DNA of 64,000 nt. It comes from Ehretia macrophylla. Lineage: Eukaryota > Streptophyta > Magnoliopsida > Boraginales > Ehretiaceae. The notes below the pieces were generated by a model, which made no database searches, had not been told where the DNA came from, and was given only the letters and a program-made list of their open reading frames with translations. Where the stretch lies: contig CM075771.1 in the NCBI GenBank assembly GCA_037974665.1, positions 24,377,425 to 24,441,424 of the forward strand, written 5' to 3'. Below, in pieces: positions 46,393 through 59,203 of this stretch. A program made the position numbers and the translations under genes. How positions within the stretch are numbered: position 1 is the stretch's first letter; each line of letters begins with the position of its first letter.

Positions 46393-48834
46393 TGTCACGC
46401 CCCAACTCGACCCCACCTACGATCAGTCAGGACGCAACGGAATTTCGGTGGCATAATGACAGTAAACAGATTTCCGAGGTTCTAAACCAACCTCATTAAA
46501 CATCATACATCCCGTAATTCCTCAATACAACAACAACATACAACACAACCATATTATACAATAAAACATCTTCGTTATACGCCTCCGTTCCAACATGACA
46601 TACAATACCTCAACTTTATCATACATTTCAAAAGTAAGTTGAGACACAACTACAATTTAACCATAGACAAAAGGAAACCGCTAAGTTAACATCATTTGGT
46701 TCATCATCTTTTCAATATCTATTACATTAAGAACCGTAAAGCATATAAAGTCTATTAAACTAATATACAAGACATTTAACAACATAAAGTCATGGATAAG
46801 ACTCGGGAACATATGACTCATCCACAAAAGGCACATTTTCCACATTCTCCTCTTCAGGAGGCACGTACCCGTAATCTTGTGAAAGTACACCTGAAACATG
46901 CATTAATAGAGAGTGAGCTTATATACATAAGCCCAGTGAGGATCCGATAGATCTCGACAGTATTCACTACGCTCCTTGGATTTAGTCCTTTGAGCAAGTA
47001 AACACACAACAACAATAATAACATAAATAAAGCTATCATCACATAACTATATGACCATTCAATAAGGATACTCTATTTGGTGTAGCTCCAAACGCCATCA
47101 CGATCTCAACCGTTCTTCTTATAACTCCCCATTACTCACGCACCCGAGGTACCTCACTATCCCCTTCCCTCCATGACATCTCCGTCATGCGAGCTGGGGG
47201 TAGCCTATGGCAGTCATGCCGTTATCAACCCGACAGCCCGACGCTGCCCGAGAGGTGGCACACACATACCAAGGCTCCATATTCATCAATCATCATGCAA
47301 GCATAAATCAATCAATCAATTGGGAGATCAGCAACAAGAGTGCCCGATTCCCGCATTCAATAATAATCAATCAATAACATCAATATAACATCAATATAAC
47401 ATCAATATTAAATTAAACATCAAACAACGTAGTTAGATGACAAAGTAGGCCATCTAACCGGACATGCATAATATTCATAATTAAACTCTAAATTACTCAA
47501 CAACAACTCACCATTCATCACTCGAACACTACCCAACCATCTAAGGCATCGTTCAAGAAATTAAAGAATGACAACCTAACTTCTAAAATTCATAACTTAC
47601 AATCTACTAATCCAAACATTGCCAAATCAGTTCCTATCACTCACCCATTCAACCTACTACATTAGCCCTCTCGGAAATCCACCATAACACCTCCAAAACA
47701 TGCCCGATAACCCTAAAACCCTATGACGTCATGGCTGGATTTTCCGGATTTTCACACAAACAATGTAATCGAAAATTCGGCATTACAACAGCGCTAACAC
47801 GTAATTATCAAGTATTTAGAAATCGACGGCAATCGATTTCGAGCAACGCAACTCAATTAAATCAACTTTGAACATTTTAATCAAAATTAAATACCCGGAA
47901 AATAAAAATTATGCTATATCCGACAGAAACTCGTAGTATTAGTATATAATGATCCCTAGCATGCAAGGAGCAATAATCTATCATCAGATTTCAATTCTAA
48001 CGGTTCAATCTTCATTTATACGCAAAAACACAAAAATGACATTTTGAGATCTAGAATTTTTCTCTCACCTTAGATGCGATATAAGCCTAGGAATGCGTGC
48101 AATGCGTGCCCAACAAGCAGAATCCAAGTCGGTGCGAAGTTTCACGGACAAAAACTAGGTTTTTCTTTGAAAAAATGGATTGAAAGCTTGAGTTTTCTTT
48201 CTTCTCTTTTCTCCCTCAACCCCTCGGCAATGTGTGTGTGTGTGATGGTGTTTTTGTGTTGTGTGAGTGTGTGTTGAGGACATTAGCTTAAATGGTCAAT
48301 TATTTAATTAAAGTCAAAGTTATTTTAATAGGTAATTTTGTGTTTTTAATGTCTTTAATTGCATTTTAGTGATCACCAAGTTAAAATTAATTATGCAAAC
48401 CCCAAGATATCTCAAGTGAGTTATTTTTAGGTGACAAGAAGTTTTACATTCAAAGAATTCCACCCGAGTCGGCTTAAAACTCGATTTTCGCAAAAGTCGG
48501 TGTAAAAACCCTAATAAATTCTTAAGCCGATTTTAAAACCGTTTTCATCAAACACAGGTCTATTAAAGTCCGTGGACTAGGTCTAGAAGGGTTAAAAAGA
48601 CCAGTTTCAAAATTATAGCGGACGTGTTTCGAAAACACTATTCACTAAAAATCGACGATAAAATTTCTGACTCCGTTTTTGATGAAAATTTCATGAATGC
48701 ACATTTAGCACGTATTAGAAGTATTGAAATCAAAATTATAACTTTCTAGGTCCTATAGCTCATAACCAGATCATATGCACGCAAACCAAGGTAAAATCCG
48801 TAAAATGAGATAAGCAAGAAAGTGGGGTTTCACC
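46393..48834 (-). mobile_element. 3' LTR of C
   Basis: 2442 bp, TGTCACGCCCC to GGGTTTCACC; the last base differs from the expected A. About nine of the roughly 13 differences from the 5' LTR fall in the final 75 bp (48759-48834). Hairpin 46915-46934, micro-ORF copy 46790-46903. Confidence 0.92.
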
Positions 48835-49003
48835 TTCTCCCCCCCTTATAGAAATTTCGTCCTCGAAATTCTTACTTGATGTACGGAAAAGATCTGGGTA
48901 TTGCTGCTGCATTTGATCTCGTCTCTCCCACGTAGCTTCCTCAATGCCGTGATGCTTCCACAATACCTTAACCATCGGAATCCTCTTCGACCTCAACTCT
49001 CGG
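48835..49003 (-). pseudogene. Frameshifted chromodomain tail of C
   Basis: Minus strand, frame offset from the main polyprotein: [20 protein letters not shown], then QYPDLF and a KNFEDEISIRGGE tail reaching the PPT (about 48835-48849). It is separated from Gag-Pol by a one-base loss at about 49004 (plus-strand TCGGTCATC where B has TCGGTCCATC). The pre-PPT stem-loop is at 48853-48870. In intact relatives this segment is joined to integrase. Confidence 0.85.
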
Positions 49004-52000
49004 TCATCTGATCTAGAATACGAATCGGACGCTCGTCATAAGTCAAATTCTCACGAAGCTGTAACGGCTCTGGCTCAAGAATATGAGAAGGATCCGGATT
49101 ATATTTCCGCAAATTAGACACGTGAAACACATCGTGGACATTAGAGAAGTTTTCCGGTAGAGCCAACCGATATGCTAACTTACCAACCCTGCCAGTAATC
49201 TCAAACGGCCCAACAAATCTCGGACTCAGCTTACCACCTTTACCATAACGAACAAACCCCTTTCGAGGAGACAATCTCAAGAAAACCCGATCTCCAACTG
49301 CAAACTCCAAGTCTCGACGACGCTTATCAGCATAACTCTTGAATCTACTCTGCGCCGTAAGCATTCTCTGCCTGATCAACTGAACATTCTCGATCTTCTC
49401 AAGAAGTTCTGGCATGATAGTCGGATCAATAGTCTTCATCTCTCCTACCTCGTCCCAATATAAAGGTGAACGGCACTTACGACCGTAAAGAGCTGCAAAA
49501 GGTGCCATCCCAATAGTAGCTTGATAACTATTGTTATAGGCAAACTCGGCAAGTGGTAGATGTTTCTCCCAGTTCTTCCCAAAGTCCAGAACACAAGCCC
49601 TAAGCATATCTTCCAGAATCTGAATAGTCCGCTCAGATTGACCGTCGGTCTGTGGATGATACGCTGTACTGAAGTTCAACTGAGTACCCAAAAACTCCTG
49701 AAGTTTTTCCCACAAACGAGAAGTAAATCGAGGATCTCGATCAGAGACAATACTAGATGGAATACCGTGAAGTCTAACAATCTGATCCAGATAGAGATCC
49801 GTCAGCTTTGTAACCTCATCTCCTAACCTCATGGCAATAAAATGAGCTGTCTTCGTCAAACGATCCACGACAACCCAAACTGCATCATTACCCCTCGGTG
49901 ATCTAGGCAAACCAGTGACGAAGTCCATCGTAATATGCTCCCATTTCCACTCTGGTATAGCCAACGGTTGAAGCAAACCTGCTGGTCGTTGATGCTCGGT
50001 TTTCACTCTCTGACAAGTCAAACATCTAGACACAAACTGAGCAACCTCCCTCTTCATGTTGTTCCACCAGTAATGCTGTTTCAAATCCCGATACATCTTG
50101 GTCCCACCAGGATGAATAGTATATTTAGAATTATGAGCTTCCTCCAGAATACCTCGTCTCAAGCCCGGTTCATCGGGAACACAAACCCTGTTCCGAAACC
50201 GAAGAATACCATCCTCATGCATTTTAAAGTCAGACTGATCATCCGTGATCTGATCCTTGATCTTCTGAAGTTTAACATCAAGCTGCTGAGCTTCCCTGAT
50301 CTGAGACAACAATAAAAGCTGAATACGGAGATGTGAACACATCACCCCAACCTGAGTGAACTCTGGTCTCCAATAACTAAACTCCTCAAGAACCTCCCAC
50401 TTCTTGACAGCCAAACAAGAAATACTAGCCTTCCGGCAGAGAGCATCTGCCACAACATTTACCTTACCAGGCAGATAATTGATAGAACAATTATAATCTC
50501 CAAGAAGCTCCATCCACCTCCGCTGGCGCATATTCAACTCCTTCTGTGAGAATAAATACTTAAGACTCTTATGATCAGTGAAAATCTCGAACTTACTGCC
50601 CCACAGATAATGATGCCACTTTTTCAGTGCGAAGACAACTGCTGCCAACTCAAGATCATGAGTCGGATAATTCACCTCATAAGGCTTCAACTTTCGAGAA
50701 GCATAGGCAATAACTCGGCCATCCTGCATAAGAACACATCCCAAGCCCTCCTTGGATGCATCGCTGTAAATGACCATATTATCGGTCCCCTCTGGTAGAG
50801 CAAGTACTGGAGCGGTAGTTAACCTCTTTTTCAACTCCTGAAATCCACTCTCACACTTCTCGTCCCAATTAAAGATAGTCCGTTTCTGAGTCAACTTAGA
50901 TAGTGGCCCCGCAATCTTTGAGAAGTCTTTGACAAACCTACGGTAATAACCCGCCAAGCCAAGAAAACTACGGACATCAGTAACACTCTCTGGCCGCTTC
51001 CAAGACATCACCGATTCAATCTTAGTGGGATCTACAGAAATACCACTCTGTGTAATAACATGGCCAAGAAAAGAAATCCGTTGCAGCCAAAATTCACATT
51101 TGCTGAACTTGGCAAACAACTGATGCTCCTGCAACTTCTCTAATACAAGCCGTAGATGTTGCTCGTGCTCCAATTCAGATTTAGAATAGACCAAGATATC
51201 ATCAATAAAAATCACCACGAACTGGTCCAAGTACGGCTGAAAGACTCGATGCATAAGATCCATGAATGCTGCCGGTGCATTAGTCAATCCAAAGGGCATA
51301 ACAACAAACTCGTAATGCCCGTACCGAGTTCTGAAGGCAGACTTCGGAACATCCTCCGTACGAATCCGAAGCTGATAATACCCCTGCCTCAAATCAAACT
51401 TAGAGTAGAGTTTGGCTCCCTGAAGTTGATCAAACAACTCATCAATCAGTGGCAAAGGATATTTATTCTTGATCGTCACCTGATTCAAACCACGGTAATC
51501 TATACATAACCTCAAGGTACCATCCTTCTTCTTCACAAATAAAACAGGAGCTCCCCAAGGTGAAGAACTCTGCTGAATAAATCCTTTCTCCAACAACTCC
51601 TGTAACTGAGTCTTCAACTCCTTCAACTCAGCTGGTGCCATCCGGTATGCCGATTTAGAAATAGGTTGAGTACCGGGAACAAGATTAATCACAAACTCGA
51701 TATCCCTATCTGGCGGCAATCCTGGCAATTCCTCGGGAAATACATTAGGATATTCCCGGATAATAGGGACTTCCTCTAGATGTAGCTTATCAGATGGCTT
51801 GTTGATCAAATAAGCTAGATAACCCGAACACCCCTTACTCACCAACTTAACGGATTTAGTTGCTGAGATAACAAAACTCGTCTTAGCACCCCGGTTACCC
51901 GCTACCTCAACTACTGGCTGATCTGGCAAACGAAACTGTACTACCTTGGTTCTACAGTTCAACTGGGCATCATACTTAGAAAGCCAATCCATACCCAAGA

Positions 52001-53558
52001 TAACATCATACCCCCGGATAGGAAATAAAATAAGGTCCGAAGGAAAATTATGCCCCTTAACATGTATTATACAATCCTTACATACTAAGCCAGTAACATA
52101 CTTATCAGTCAAAGAGGTACTAATTTCAACCACATAAGGCAATCTTTCAGGTTGCAATTTAACACGTTGCACACAAGCAGGAGTAATGAAAGAATGCGTA
52201 GCACCAGAATCAATCAACACTTTAACAAGTTGATCAAGTATAAGAAAGTTACCTTCCACAACTGCAGTCTCCTCAGGCATCTCCTCTAAGTCAACTGCAT
52301 AAGCCCGAGCCTGAACCCGCTGCTGCTGTGGTACACTGCCCGTAGGCCTACCCTGATAACCCTGAGTCGCTGCCCGACCCTCAGTCCTCGCATACTTAGG
52401 GCAATCCTTCGCCCTATGATCGATGCTACCACAACCCAAACATGTCCCTGCCTTTACCCTGCAGTCGGACTCTACATGCCCTGAGCGCTTGCAGTAATTA
52501 CACTGCGATGATGTGGCACTAGCACTGCCCCTAGAATAACCAGAAGCTGAAGAAGCAGCTGATACAGCCTGCTGCTGAGGTCTCACCACACTAGGCCTAT
52601 ACTGACCCTGAGACTGGGCTGGCCTAAACTGAGTCTGAACCTGATATGGCCTCTGTTGAAACTGAGGCCGATAATAACTCTGCTGACCCTGTGGCCTATA
52701 AGAACCCTGCTGGGCAGGTGGCCTGTAGACAACCTGTTGTACTGGAGGCCTATATAAAACCTGCTGGCCCGGCGGCTGATACGGCCTCTTACTAGGCTGA
52801 CTGGAGACAATCTGATCCCCTTTCCTCTTCTCCAATCTAGAAGCTGCATCAAAAGCCTCAGTGAAGATATCATAACGATTCAGAGCCATCACATCCTGAA
52901 TCTCGGGCCGCAACCCCAACATAAACCTGCGAGTCCTCCGCTCCTCGTCTACCACATACTCCGGTGCATACCGGGACAATCGAGTAAATGTGGCCTCATA
53001 TTGAGCCACTGTAGCATCTCCCTGGACCAAGGCTAGAAACTCGGCCTCTCTCCGTTCCCTGCAAATCCTCGGGACATACTTTGCCCGGAAAGCCATCAGA
53101 AAGGTACCCCAAATATAAGGAATACCCTGTGCCGCCCAACTAGTCCTTACCGTGCGCCACCACTCCTCTGCCTCGTCATCTAACAAATACACGGCAAAAG
53201 AGACTTTCTGCTCATCAGTATAGCCAAGTGGATCATAAATCTTCTCCAACTTGCTAATCCATACCTCCGCCTTCCTATCATCCGGCTCCCCCTGAAATCT
53301 CGGTGGGTGATATCTTAAAAAGTCCTTCAGGGTACCACGCCCGTGGTTACCACCCCGAATATTCAGAAGCTGAGCCTGCATAGCCTGATTCTGGGCAGCC
53401 TGCCCTGCTAATAACTGTGCCTGACTAGCCACTAACTCTGCAATCCGCTCCATAGCGGCTCCAAATCGGTCATCACCCCCGTCACGGCCAGGTGCCACGT
53501 TACTCGGAGTCTCATCAGTCAACTCAGGCCTACCTCTGGTTCTCGGTCGACCGGCCAT
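48993..53558 (-). CDS. Gag-Pol of C, frameshifted before the chromodomain
   Basis: 1521 codons from ATG 53558 ([16 protein letters not shown]). Gag, two CCHC knuckles ([28 protein letters not shown]), protease DSGA at 450, RT FIDD at about 786, RNase H YSDAS, integrase with H-H-C-C and D1212/D1273/E1309 (D-x60-D-x35-E). The frame then ends early at LDQMTES because of a one-base deletion, so the chromodomain-like tail is lost from this product. Enzymatic residues are complete. Chromodomains are thought to direct chromovirus integration, so loss may affect targeting rather than catalysis (inference). Confidence 0.93.
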   Translation of the reverse strand: MAGRPRTRGRPELTDETPSNVAPGRDGGDDRFGAAMERIAELVASQAQLLAGQAAQNQAMQAQLLNIRGGNHGRGTLKDFLRYHPPRFQGEPDDRKAEVWISKLEKIYDPLGYTDEQKVSFAVYLLDDEAEEWWRTVRTSWAAQGIPYIWGTFLMAFRAKYVPRICRERREAEFLALVQGDATVAQYEATFTRLSRYAPEYVVDEERRTRRFMLGLRPEIQDVMALNRYDIFTEAFDAASRLEKRKGDQIVSSQPSKRPYQPPGQQVLYRPPVQQVVYRPPAQQGSYRPQGQQSYYRPQFQQRPYQVQTQFRPAQSQGQYRPSVVRPQQQAVSAASSASGYSRGSASATSSQCNYCKRSGHVESDCRVKAGTCLGCGSIDHRAKDCPKYARTEGRAATQGYQGRPTGSVPQQQRVQARAYAVDLEEMPEETAVVEGNFLILDQLVKVLIDSGATHSFITPACVQRVKLQPERLPYVVEISTSLTDKYVTGLVCKDCIIHVKGHNFPSDLILFPIRGYDVILGMDWLSKYDAQLNCRTKVVQFRLPDQPVVEVAGNRGAKTSFVISATKSVKLVSKGCSGYLAYLINKPSDKLHLEEVPIIREYPNVFPEELPGLPPDRDIEFVINLVPGTQPISKSAYRMAPAELKELKTQLQELLEKGFIQQSSSPWGAPVLFVKKKDGTLRLCIDYRGLNQVTIKNKYPLPLIDELFDQLQGAKLYSKFDLRQGYYQLRIRTEDVPKSAFRTRYGHYEFVVMPFGLTNAPAAFMDLMHRVFQPYLDQFVVIFIDDILVYSKSELEHEQHLRLVLEKLQEHQLFAKFSKCEFWLQRISFLGHVITQSGISVDPTKIESVMSWKRPESVTDVRSFLGLAGYYRRFVKDFSKIAGPLSKLTQKRTIFNWDEKCESGFQELKKRLTTAPVLALPEGTDNMVIYSDASKEGLGCVLMQDGRVIAYASRKLKPYEVNYPTHDLELAAVVFALKKWHHYLWGSKFEIFTDHKSLKYLFSQKELNMRQRRWMELLGDYNCSINYLPGKVNVVADALCRKASISCLAVKKWEVLEEFSYWRPEFTQVGVMCSHLRIQLLLLSQIREAQQLDVKLQKIKDQITDDQSDFKMHEDGILRFRNRVCVPDEPGLRRGILEEAHNSKYTIHPGGTKMYRDLKQHYWWNNMKREVAQFVSRCLTCQRVKTEHQRPAGLLQPLAIPEWKWEHITMDFVTGLPRSPRGNDAVWVVVDRLTKTAHFIAMRLGDEVTKLTDLYLDQIVRLHGIPSSIVSDRDPRFTSRLWEKLQEFLGTQLNFSTAYHPQTDGQSERTIQILEDMLRACVLDFGKNWEKHLPLAEFAYNNSYQATIGMAPFAALYGRKCRSPLYWDEVGEMKTIDPTIMPELLEKIENVQLIRQRMLTAQSRFKSYADKRRRDLEFAVGDRVFLRLSPRKGFVRYGKGGKLSPRFVGPFEITGRVGKLAYRLALPENFSNVHDVFHVSNLRKYNPDPSHILEPEPLQLRENLTYDERPIRILDQMTES

Positions 53559-53828
53559 TCTACTAATCAAAGAGTTAGCACAGTTATAGCACGTAGACAG
53601 GTTATAAACAACTATTAACACATAAATAACAAACTCATATAAAACACATAAACAAATTGATCACATAATCACATAAGCACTTAAATCACATAATCACTTA
53701 ATCAATTAATCATACCAATACATATTTCATTTTTCTTTCCTTTCATACATATTCCATGCTAAGACCATTACCTACATTCCGAGAATACCCCGGCTGACAA
53801 CTAACATGAGCTCTGATACCACTTAAAC
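53559..53828 (-). other. 5' leader and PBS of C
   Basis: PBS GCTCTGATACCA at 53810-53821, seven bases from the LTR at 53829. The rest of the leader is AT-rich with no gene. Confidence 0.88.
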
Positions 53829-54225
53829 TGTCACGCCCCAACTTGACCCCACCTACGATCAGTCAGGACGCAACGGAATTTCGGCGGCATAACGACAGTA
53901 AACAGATTTCCGAGGTTCTAAACCAACCTCATTAAACATCATACATCCCGTAATTCCTCAATACAACAACAACATACAACACAACCATATTATACAATAA
54001 AACATCTTCGTTATACGCCTCCGTTCCAACATGACATACAATACCTCAACTTTATCATACATTTCAAAAGTAAGTTGAGACACAACTACAATTTAACCAT
54101 AGACAAAAGGAAACCGCTAAGTTAACATCATTTGGTTCATCATCTTTTCAATATCTATTACATTAAGAACCGTAAAGCATATAAAGTCTATTAAACTAAT
54201 ATACAAGACATTTAACAACATAAAG

Positions 54226-54339
54226 TCATGGATAAGACTCGGGAACATATGACTCATCCACAAAAGGCACATTTTCCACATTCTCCTCTTCAGGAGGCAC
54301 GTACCCGTAATCTTGTGAAAGTACACCTGAAACATGCAT
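54226..54339 (-). CDS. LTR micro-ORF, 37 codons, in C 5' LTR
   Basis: Begins MHVSGVLSQDYGYVPP and ends FVDESYVPESYP; an identical copy is in the 3' LTR at 46790-46903. The ATG overlaps the pyrimidine-poor stretch before acceptor-like TTTCAG (ending 54327), so it would be read only from unspliced RNA. Function unknown. Confidence 0.35.
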   Translation of the reverse strand: MHVSGVLSQDYGYVPPEEENVENVPFVDESYVPESYP

Positions 54340-55504
54340 TAATAGAGAGTGAGCTTATATACATAAGCCCAGTGAGGATCCGATAGATCTCGACAGTATT
54401 CACTACGCTCCTTGGATTTAGTCCTTTGAGCAAGTAAACACACAACAACAATAATAACATAAATAAAGCTATCATCACATAACTATATGACCATTCAATA
54501 AGGATACTCTATTTGGTGTAGCTCCAAACGCCATCACGATCTCAACCGTTCTTCTTATAACTCCCCATTACTCACGCACCCGAGGTACCTCACTATCCCC
54601 TTCCCTCCATGACATCTCCGTCATGCGAGCTGGGGGTAGCCTATGGCAGTCATGCCGTTATCAACCCGACAGCCCGACGCTGCCCGAGAGGTGGCACACA
54701 CATACCAAGGCTCCATATTCATCAATCATCATGCAAGCATAAATCAATCAATCAATTGGGAGATCAGCAACAAGAGTGCCCGATTCCCGCATTCAATAAT
54801 AATCAATCAATAACATCAATATAACATCAATATAACATCAATATTAAATTAAACATCAAACAACGTAGTTAGATGACAAAGTAGGCCATCTAACCGGACA
54901 TGCATAATATTCATAATTAAACTCTAAATTACTCAACAACAACTCACCATTCATCACTCGAACACTACCCAACCATCTAAGGCATCGTTCAAGAAATTAA
55001 AGAATGACAACCTAACTTCTAAAATTCATAACTTACAATCTACTAATCCAAACATTGCCAAATCAGTTCCTATCACTCACCCATTCAACCTACTACATTA
55101 GCCCTCTCGGAAATCCACCATAACACCTCCAAAACATGCCCGATAACCCTAAAACCCTATGACGTCATGGCTGGATTTTCCGGATTTTCACACAAACAAT
55201 GTAATCGAAAATTCGGCATTACAACAGCGCTAACACGTAATTATCAAGTATTTAGAAATCGACGGCAATCGATTTCGAGCAACGCAACTCAATTAAATCA
55301 ACTTTGAACATTTTAATCAAAATTAAATACCCGGAAAATAAAAATTATGCTATATCCAACAGAAACTCGTAGTATTAGTATATAATGATCCCTAGCATGC
55401 AAGGAGCAATAATCTATCATCAGATTTCAATTCTAACGGTTCAATCTTCATTTATACGCAAAAACACAAAAATGACATTTTGAGATCTAGAATTTTTCTC
55501 TCAC
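54327..55504 (-). other. Predicted LTR-embedded intron (C 5' LTR)
   Basis: Minus-strand donor CTAAG|GTGAGAG and acceptor ATGTTTCAG|GTG, 1178 bp apart; the CTCAC branch-point-like site at the hairpin end is 23 nt before the acceptor. Splicing would bring a short first exon next to the leader of Gag-Pol. Confidence 0.4.
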
Positions 55505-57113
55505 CTTAGATGCGATATAAGCCTAGGAATGCGTGCAATGCGTGCCCAACAAGCAGAATCCAAGTCGGTGCGAAGTTTCACGGACAAAAACTAGGTTTTT
55601 CTTTGAAAAAATGGATTGAAAGCTTGAGTTTTCTTTCTTCTCTTTTCTCCCTCAACCCCTCGGCAATGTGTGTGTGTGTGATGGTGTTTTTGTGTTGTGT
55701 GAGTGTGTGTTGAGGACATTAGCTTAAATGGTCAATTATTTAATTAAAGTCAAAGTTATTTTAATAGGTAATTTTGTGTTTTTAATGTCTTTAATTGCAT
55801 TTTAGTGATCACCAAGTTAAAATTAATTATGCAAACCCCAAGATATCTCAAGTGAGTTATTTTTAGGTGACAAGAAGTTTTACATTCAAAGAATTCCACC
55901 CGAGTCGGCTTAAAACTCGATTTTCGCAAAAGTCGGTGTAAAAACCCTAATAAATTCTTAAGCCGATTTTAAAACCGTTTTCATCAAACACAGGTCTATT
56001 AAAGTCCGTGGACTAGGTCTAGAAGGGTTAAAAAGACCAGTTTCAAAATTATAGCGGACGTGTTTCGAAAACACTATTCACTAAAAATCGACGATAAAAT
56101 TTCTGACTCCGTTTTTGATGAAAATTTCATGAATGCACATTTAGCACGTATTAGAAGTATTGAAATCAAAATTATAACTTTCTAGGTCCTATAGCACATA
56201 AACAGATCATATGCACGCAAAACGAGGTAAAATACATAAAACGAGATAAGCAAGAAAGTGAGGTTTCACAACATCAATTCAACTTTCTAACGGTTCAAAA
56301 TGCAATTATACGCAAAAACATAAAAGATGACATTTGAGATCTAAAATTTTTCTCTCACCTTTGATATGTTTTGAAGCTACAAAGATGCTCAAGAGGTGGA
56401 ATCAAGCTTTGGTTGATGGAAATTGGCCTTTAATTGCAAGTTCTATTGAAAAATCTCTTTGAAAAACCTTGAGTTTCTTTCTATGTTTCTCTCTAATGGC
56501 TCTCGGCAAATATGTGTATGTGTGAGTGTGTTTTTGTGCTTTCCAAGTGTGTGTTGATGCATATTAAGTAAAAGGGAAGCAAATTAAAATAAGGTCTAAG
56601 TAGTTTTCTTTAGTCTTTTAATTATTTCTAGTCTTTTAATTCATTTATTGACTATTTCTTGCTCAACTATTAAATTGACACCTAAATTAATTCTAGACAA
56701 TATATTTTAGGTGACAAAGAGTTTTACATTTAAAACATTTTGACTCGAGTCGGCTTAAAACTCGTTTTCTTGCAAAAGAAAGTGTAAAAACCTTTAAAAT
56801 TCCAAAACCGGTTCCAAATCCATTTTAATCAAACACAGGTCTATTAATACCCGAGGATTAGGTTTTAAAGCGTTTAAAACACCCCTGTAAAAATTTTAGC
56901 GGACAGGTTCTCAAAACACTAATCACTAAAACCGGCAATAAAATTTTTGATTCCATTTTTTATAAAAATTTCATGAATGCACATATAGCATGTATTAGGA
57001 ATATAAATCACATTTTTAACACATTTTGACTCATATAACACATAAACAGGTCAAAGCACGCAAAACGAGGCAAAACATGCAAATCAAGGTTAGGCAAAAT
57101 ATGGGGTCTCACA

Positions 57114-59203
57114 GGTCCCCCTAGATCGGTATTGCTTCAATGCCCTTTCTATCTTAAAAGGTAGAAAAAAGGTTAAGGAAGAGAAATGCTTACCTTACCA
57201 TACAATTCAAATAAAAAAAAGAGTAGATTGGTCCATTGGGAGCTACTACTTTCTTCTTTGTTCAAATGCTCAAAAATCTGAAACTGGACTTGAACTTGAA
57301 AGAATGGGGTATTAAAGTAAAGCATGGCATGAAAAATCCTAGTATAAAATAGAGCGTGAAGCAATAAAAAGGGGAATACCGATAGTAAATGAAGTTCTCT
57401 TTCCTAGTTAAGTTTGCCATTACCATTAGTTGGAAATGAACTAGATTTAGTTGCTTGTACTGGGGATTGGCTTAGCAGGAAGATTAAGATTGGATATGAT
57501 TTTAATTGAGGAAATATGTTCTTACTTTACAGTGAATAGTGAAGTGAAGATGGACTTATTAAGCGCCTAAGCGCAATAAAAAGACTAGGATTGACGGATT
57601 TGGCATGCCTAGCTTTATGGTCAATCGAATAGATAAATTAGATACCAAATCTCATTCCTTATGAATTGCATGGTTCATTCCAATTCCAGTCTTTCGTAAG
57701 TCAAGGCATTCGGGAAACAGGAGATTGATCCGCTCTTTGCAACATCCAATGTTAGGGAAGCTTTGGGATCGAACTCTAAGAAAAGAACGAAGGTAAGACA
57801 TGAATTAAGCATGGGAACTTCCTTTATGTCTGAAGCAAGGTTTGTACTTGGATCGAACTCTCGGGTTTAGAGCATTTTGTCTACCTTGGGTAACCTCAGG
57901 AGAGAGAAGGATCATCAATCAGTTTGAGCTATGGTTCCATTCCTTGTTGAAGTCAGCCTTGCTTGAAAAGGTATAAGTGGGAAATCGAATATCTAAAGTA
58001 GATCCTATTCTTGATGGATTCGAAACCTTACCTTAGCGTGATTCCATGCCTGACTTTCTTGATAGCAGAATCGATAGATGTTCCCACGGAGCGGTAACTA
58101 TCAAAAATTAGACTTCATCTGAGCACGCAAGAAGCTGGCAAAGACTAATTACGGAGTGAAATAACCGGAGTAACTAGTTAAAAGAGAGATTGCCAATACT
58201 TCTCAGTTGGTAAAGGGTGAATAGGAGAGAAAGTGATTTTATCTTTACTAATATTTGTGGCAAAAGTCAAATTACATAATAGAATCCTTTTTGTCCTTTT
58301 ACAAAGGCTTTCTATCCCTGGTCGTACTGGTCAAGCGAAAAAGAAAATGGACAAAAGGCTCATCAAGAGTGTATGTTATTCGCTCGCCAACTTCATAAGA
58401 TTTGTACACTCATTGACATTCCCTTTGGGTCTAATGCATTTTGTTTTCCCAATCGATATTCCTGCGATTTCTACACCAGCCCCTACATGTACTACCGAAA
58501 ATGGACCTACTAAAGTTCCTGCACTAGGTAGGAATTCCTACTGAACCCACGACTACAACAGCTAGTTCTTTATTCGATCGTACACTCGTTCGGTTGGTTA
58601 ATGCAAAAAACTCTACTAAGCCTTAATTGTTGATGGTGATGTATGTAGGGAGAATCCAACACCAGTAGAAATAGACCCTACCTAAGTGGTTGATCCGGTT
58701 CACTGAGGAGCAGGAAGGGCAAAGTCGCTATTCCTGGGTAAGCACCATCCAGGTCCACATCTCCACCTGCATCGTCCTCATAATATGGTCTATCGGGGAA
58801 TTAGGATAAGCTAGCTAACTACGTTCGTGCTTGTTTGCCCAAACTGTGATATTCCCCCTCTTCTTCTTCCTATTACAAAATCAAGAGAACTTGACGCTAT
58901 CACTTTTTCTTTTTCGTTCGAAAGAATATAATGTCAGTTTTTTTTAGTCTCGGTTGATGCGTAAGGGTGCAGTAGCCTGGAGCGTTGGTTGTTTGCTTGA
59001 CCGGCTTAATTGACGGCCTTTGCTCTAAAGATTAGTGATCTTGAATGAACTCAACTTGGTAGCCCGTGAGTGAGGGGAGGGGCTAAAACTAACTCAATCC
59101 ACTCTCCAAACCAAACAAAAGGCTTTGTCCCTACTGTTGCAAAAGCCGATGAGAGGCATATGGAGGATCCTCCGATCAACCCTTTGTTTTAATGGTTATG
59201 TTT
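57114..59203. other. Mitochondrial-like DNA, left part, no identified gene
   Basis: Base composition and style change sharply at the D LTR edge (57113/57114): mixed-composition sequence like plant mitochondrial intergenic DNA. No tRNA, rRNA or known gene is recognised. A 103-codon plus-strand frame (58233-58544) has no recognisable domain. Assignment to mitochondria rests mainly on linkage to mttB at 61 kb. Confidence 0.4.

Larger units (their letters stand above)
46393..56270 (-). mobile_element. Ty3/gypsy chromovirus C (family L1), complete, nested in D's LTR
   Basis: 9878 bp with TSDs ACATC at 46388-46392 and 56271-56275. Minus strand: 5' LTR 53829-56270, PBS 53810-53821, Gag-Pol 53558 to 48993 plus a frameshifted tail, PPT, 3' LTR 46393-48834. 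Both LTRs are 2442 bp and I count about 13 differences by eye, so it is the most recent full insertion here. Confidence 0.95.
53829..56270 (-). mobile_element. 5' LTR of C
   Basis: 2442 bp, ending in the canonical TTTCACA. Hairpin 54351-54370 (GAGCTTAT, loop ATAC, ATAAGCCC on the plus strand). The TATA-like site is weak (minus-strand CATTTAAGCTA near 55722-55732). No other gene apart from the micro-ORF. Confidence 0.92.
44803..57113 (-). mobile_element. 5' LTR of D (family L1), split by element C
   Basis: Two pieces, 44803-46392 and 56276-57113 (2428 bp together), separated by C and its TSD ACATC. Plus-strand TGTCACGCCCC to GGGGTCTCACA. It ends exactly where the mitochondrial-like sequence begins. 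Hairpin 45313-45333, donor-like AAGGTGAGAG at 56358 (minus), acceptor weaker (GCAAG). F-like subgroup segment at about 45695-45735. Confidence 0.85.
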
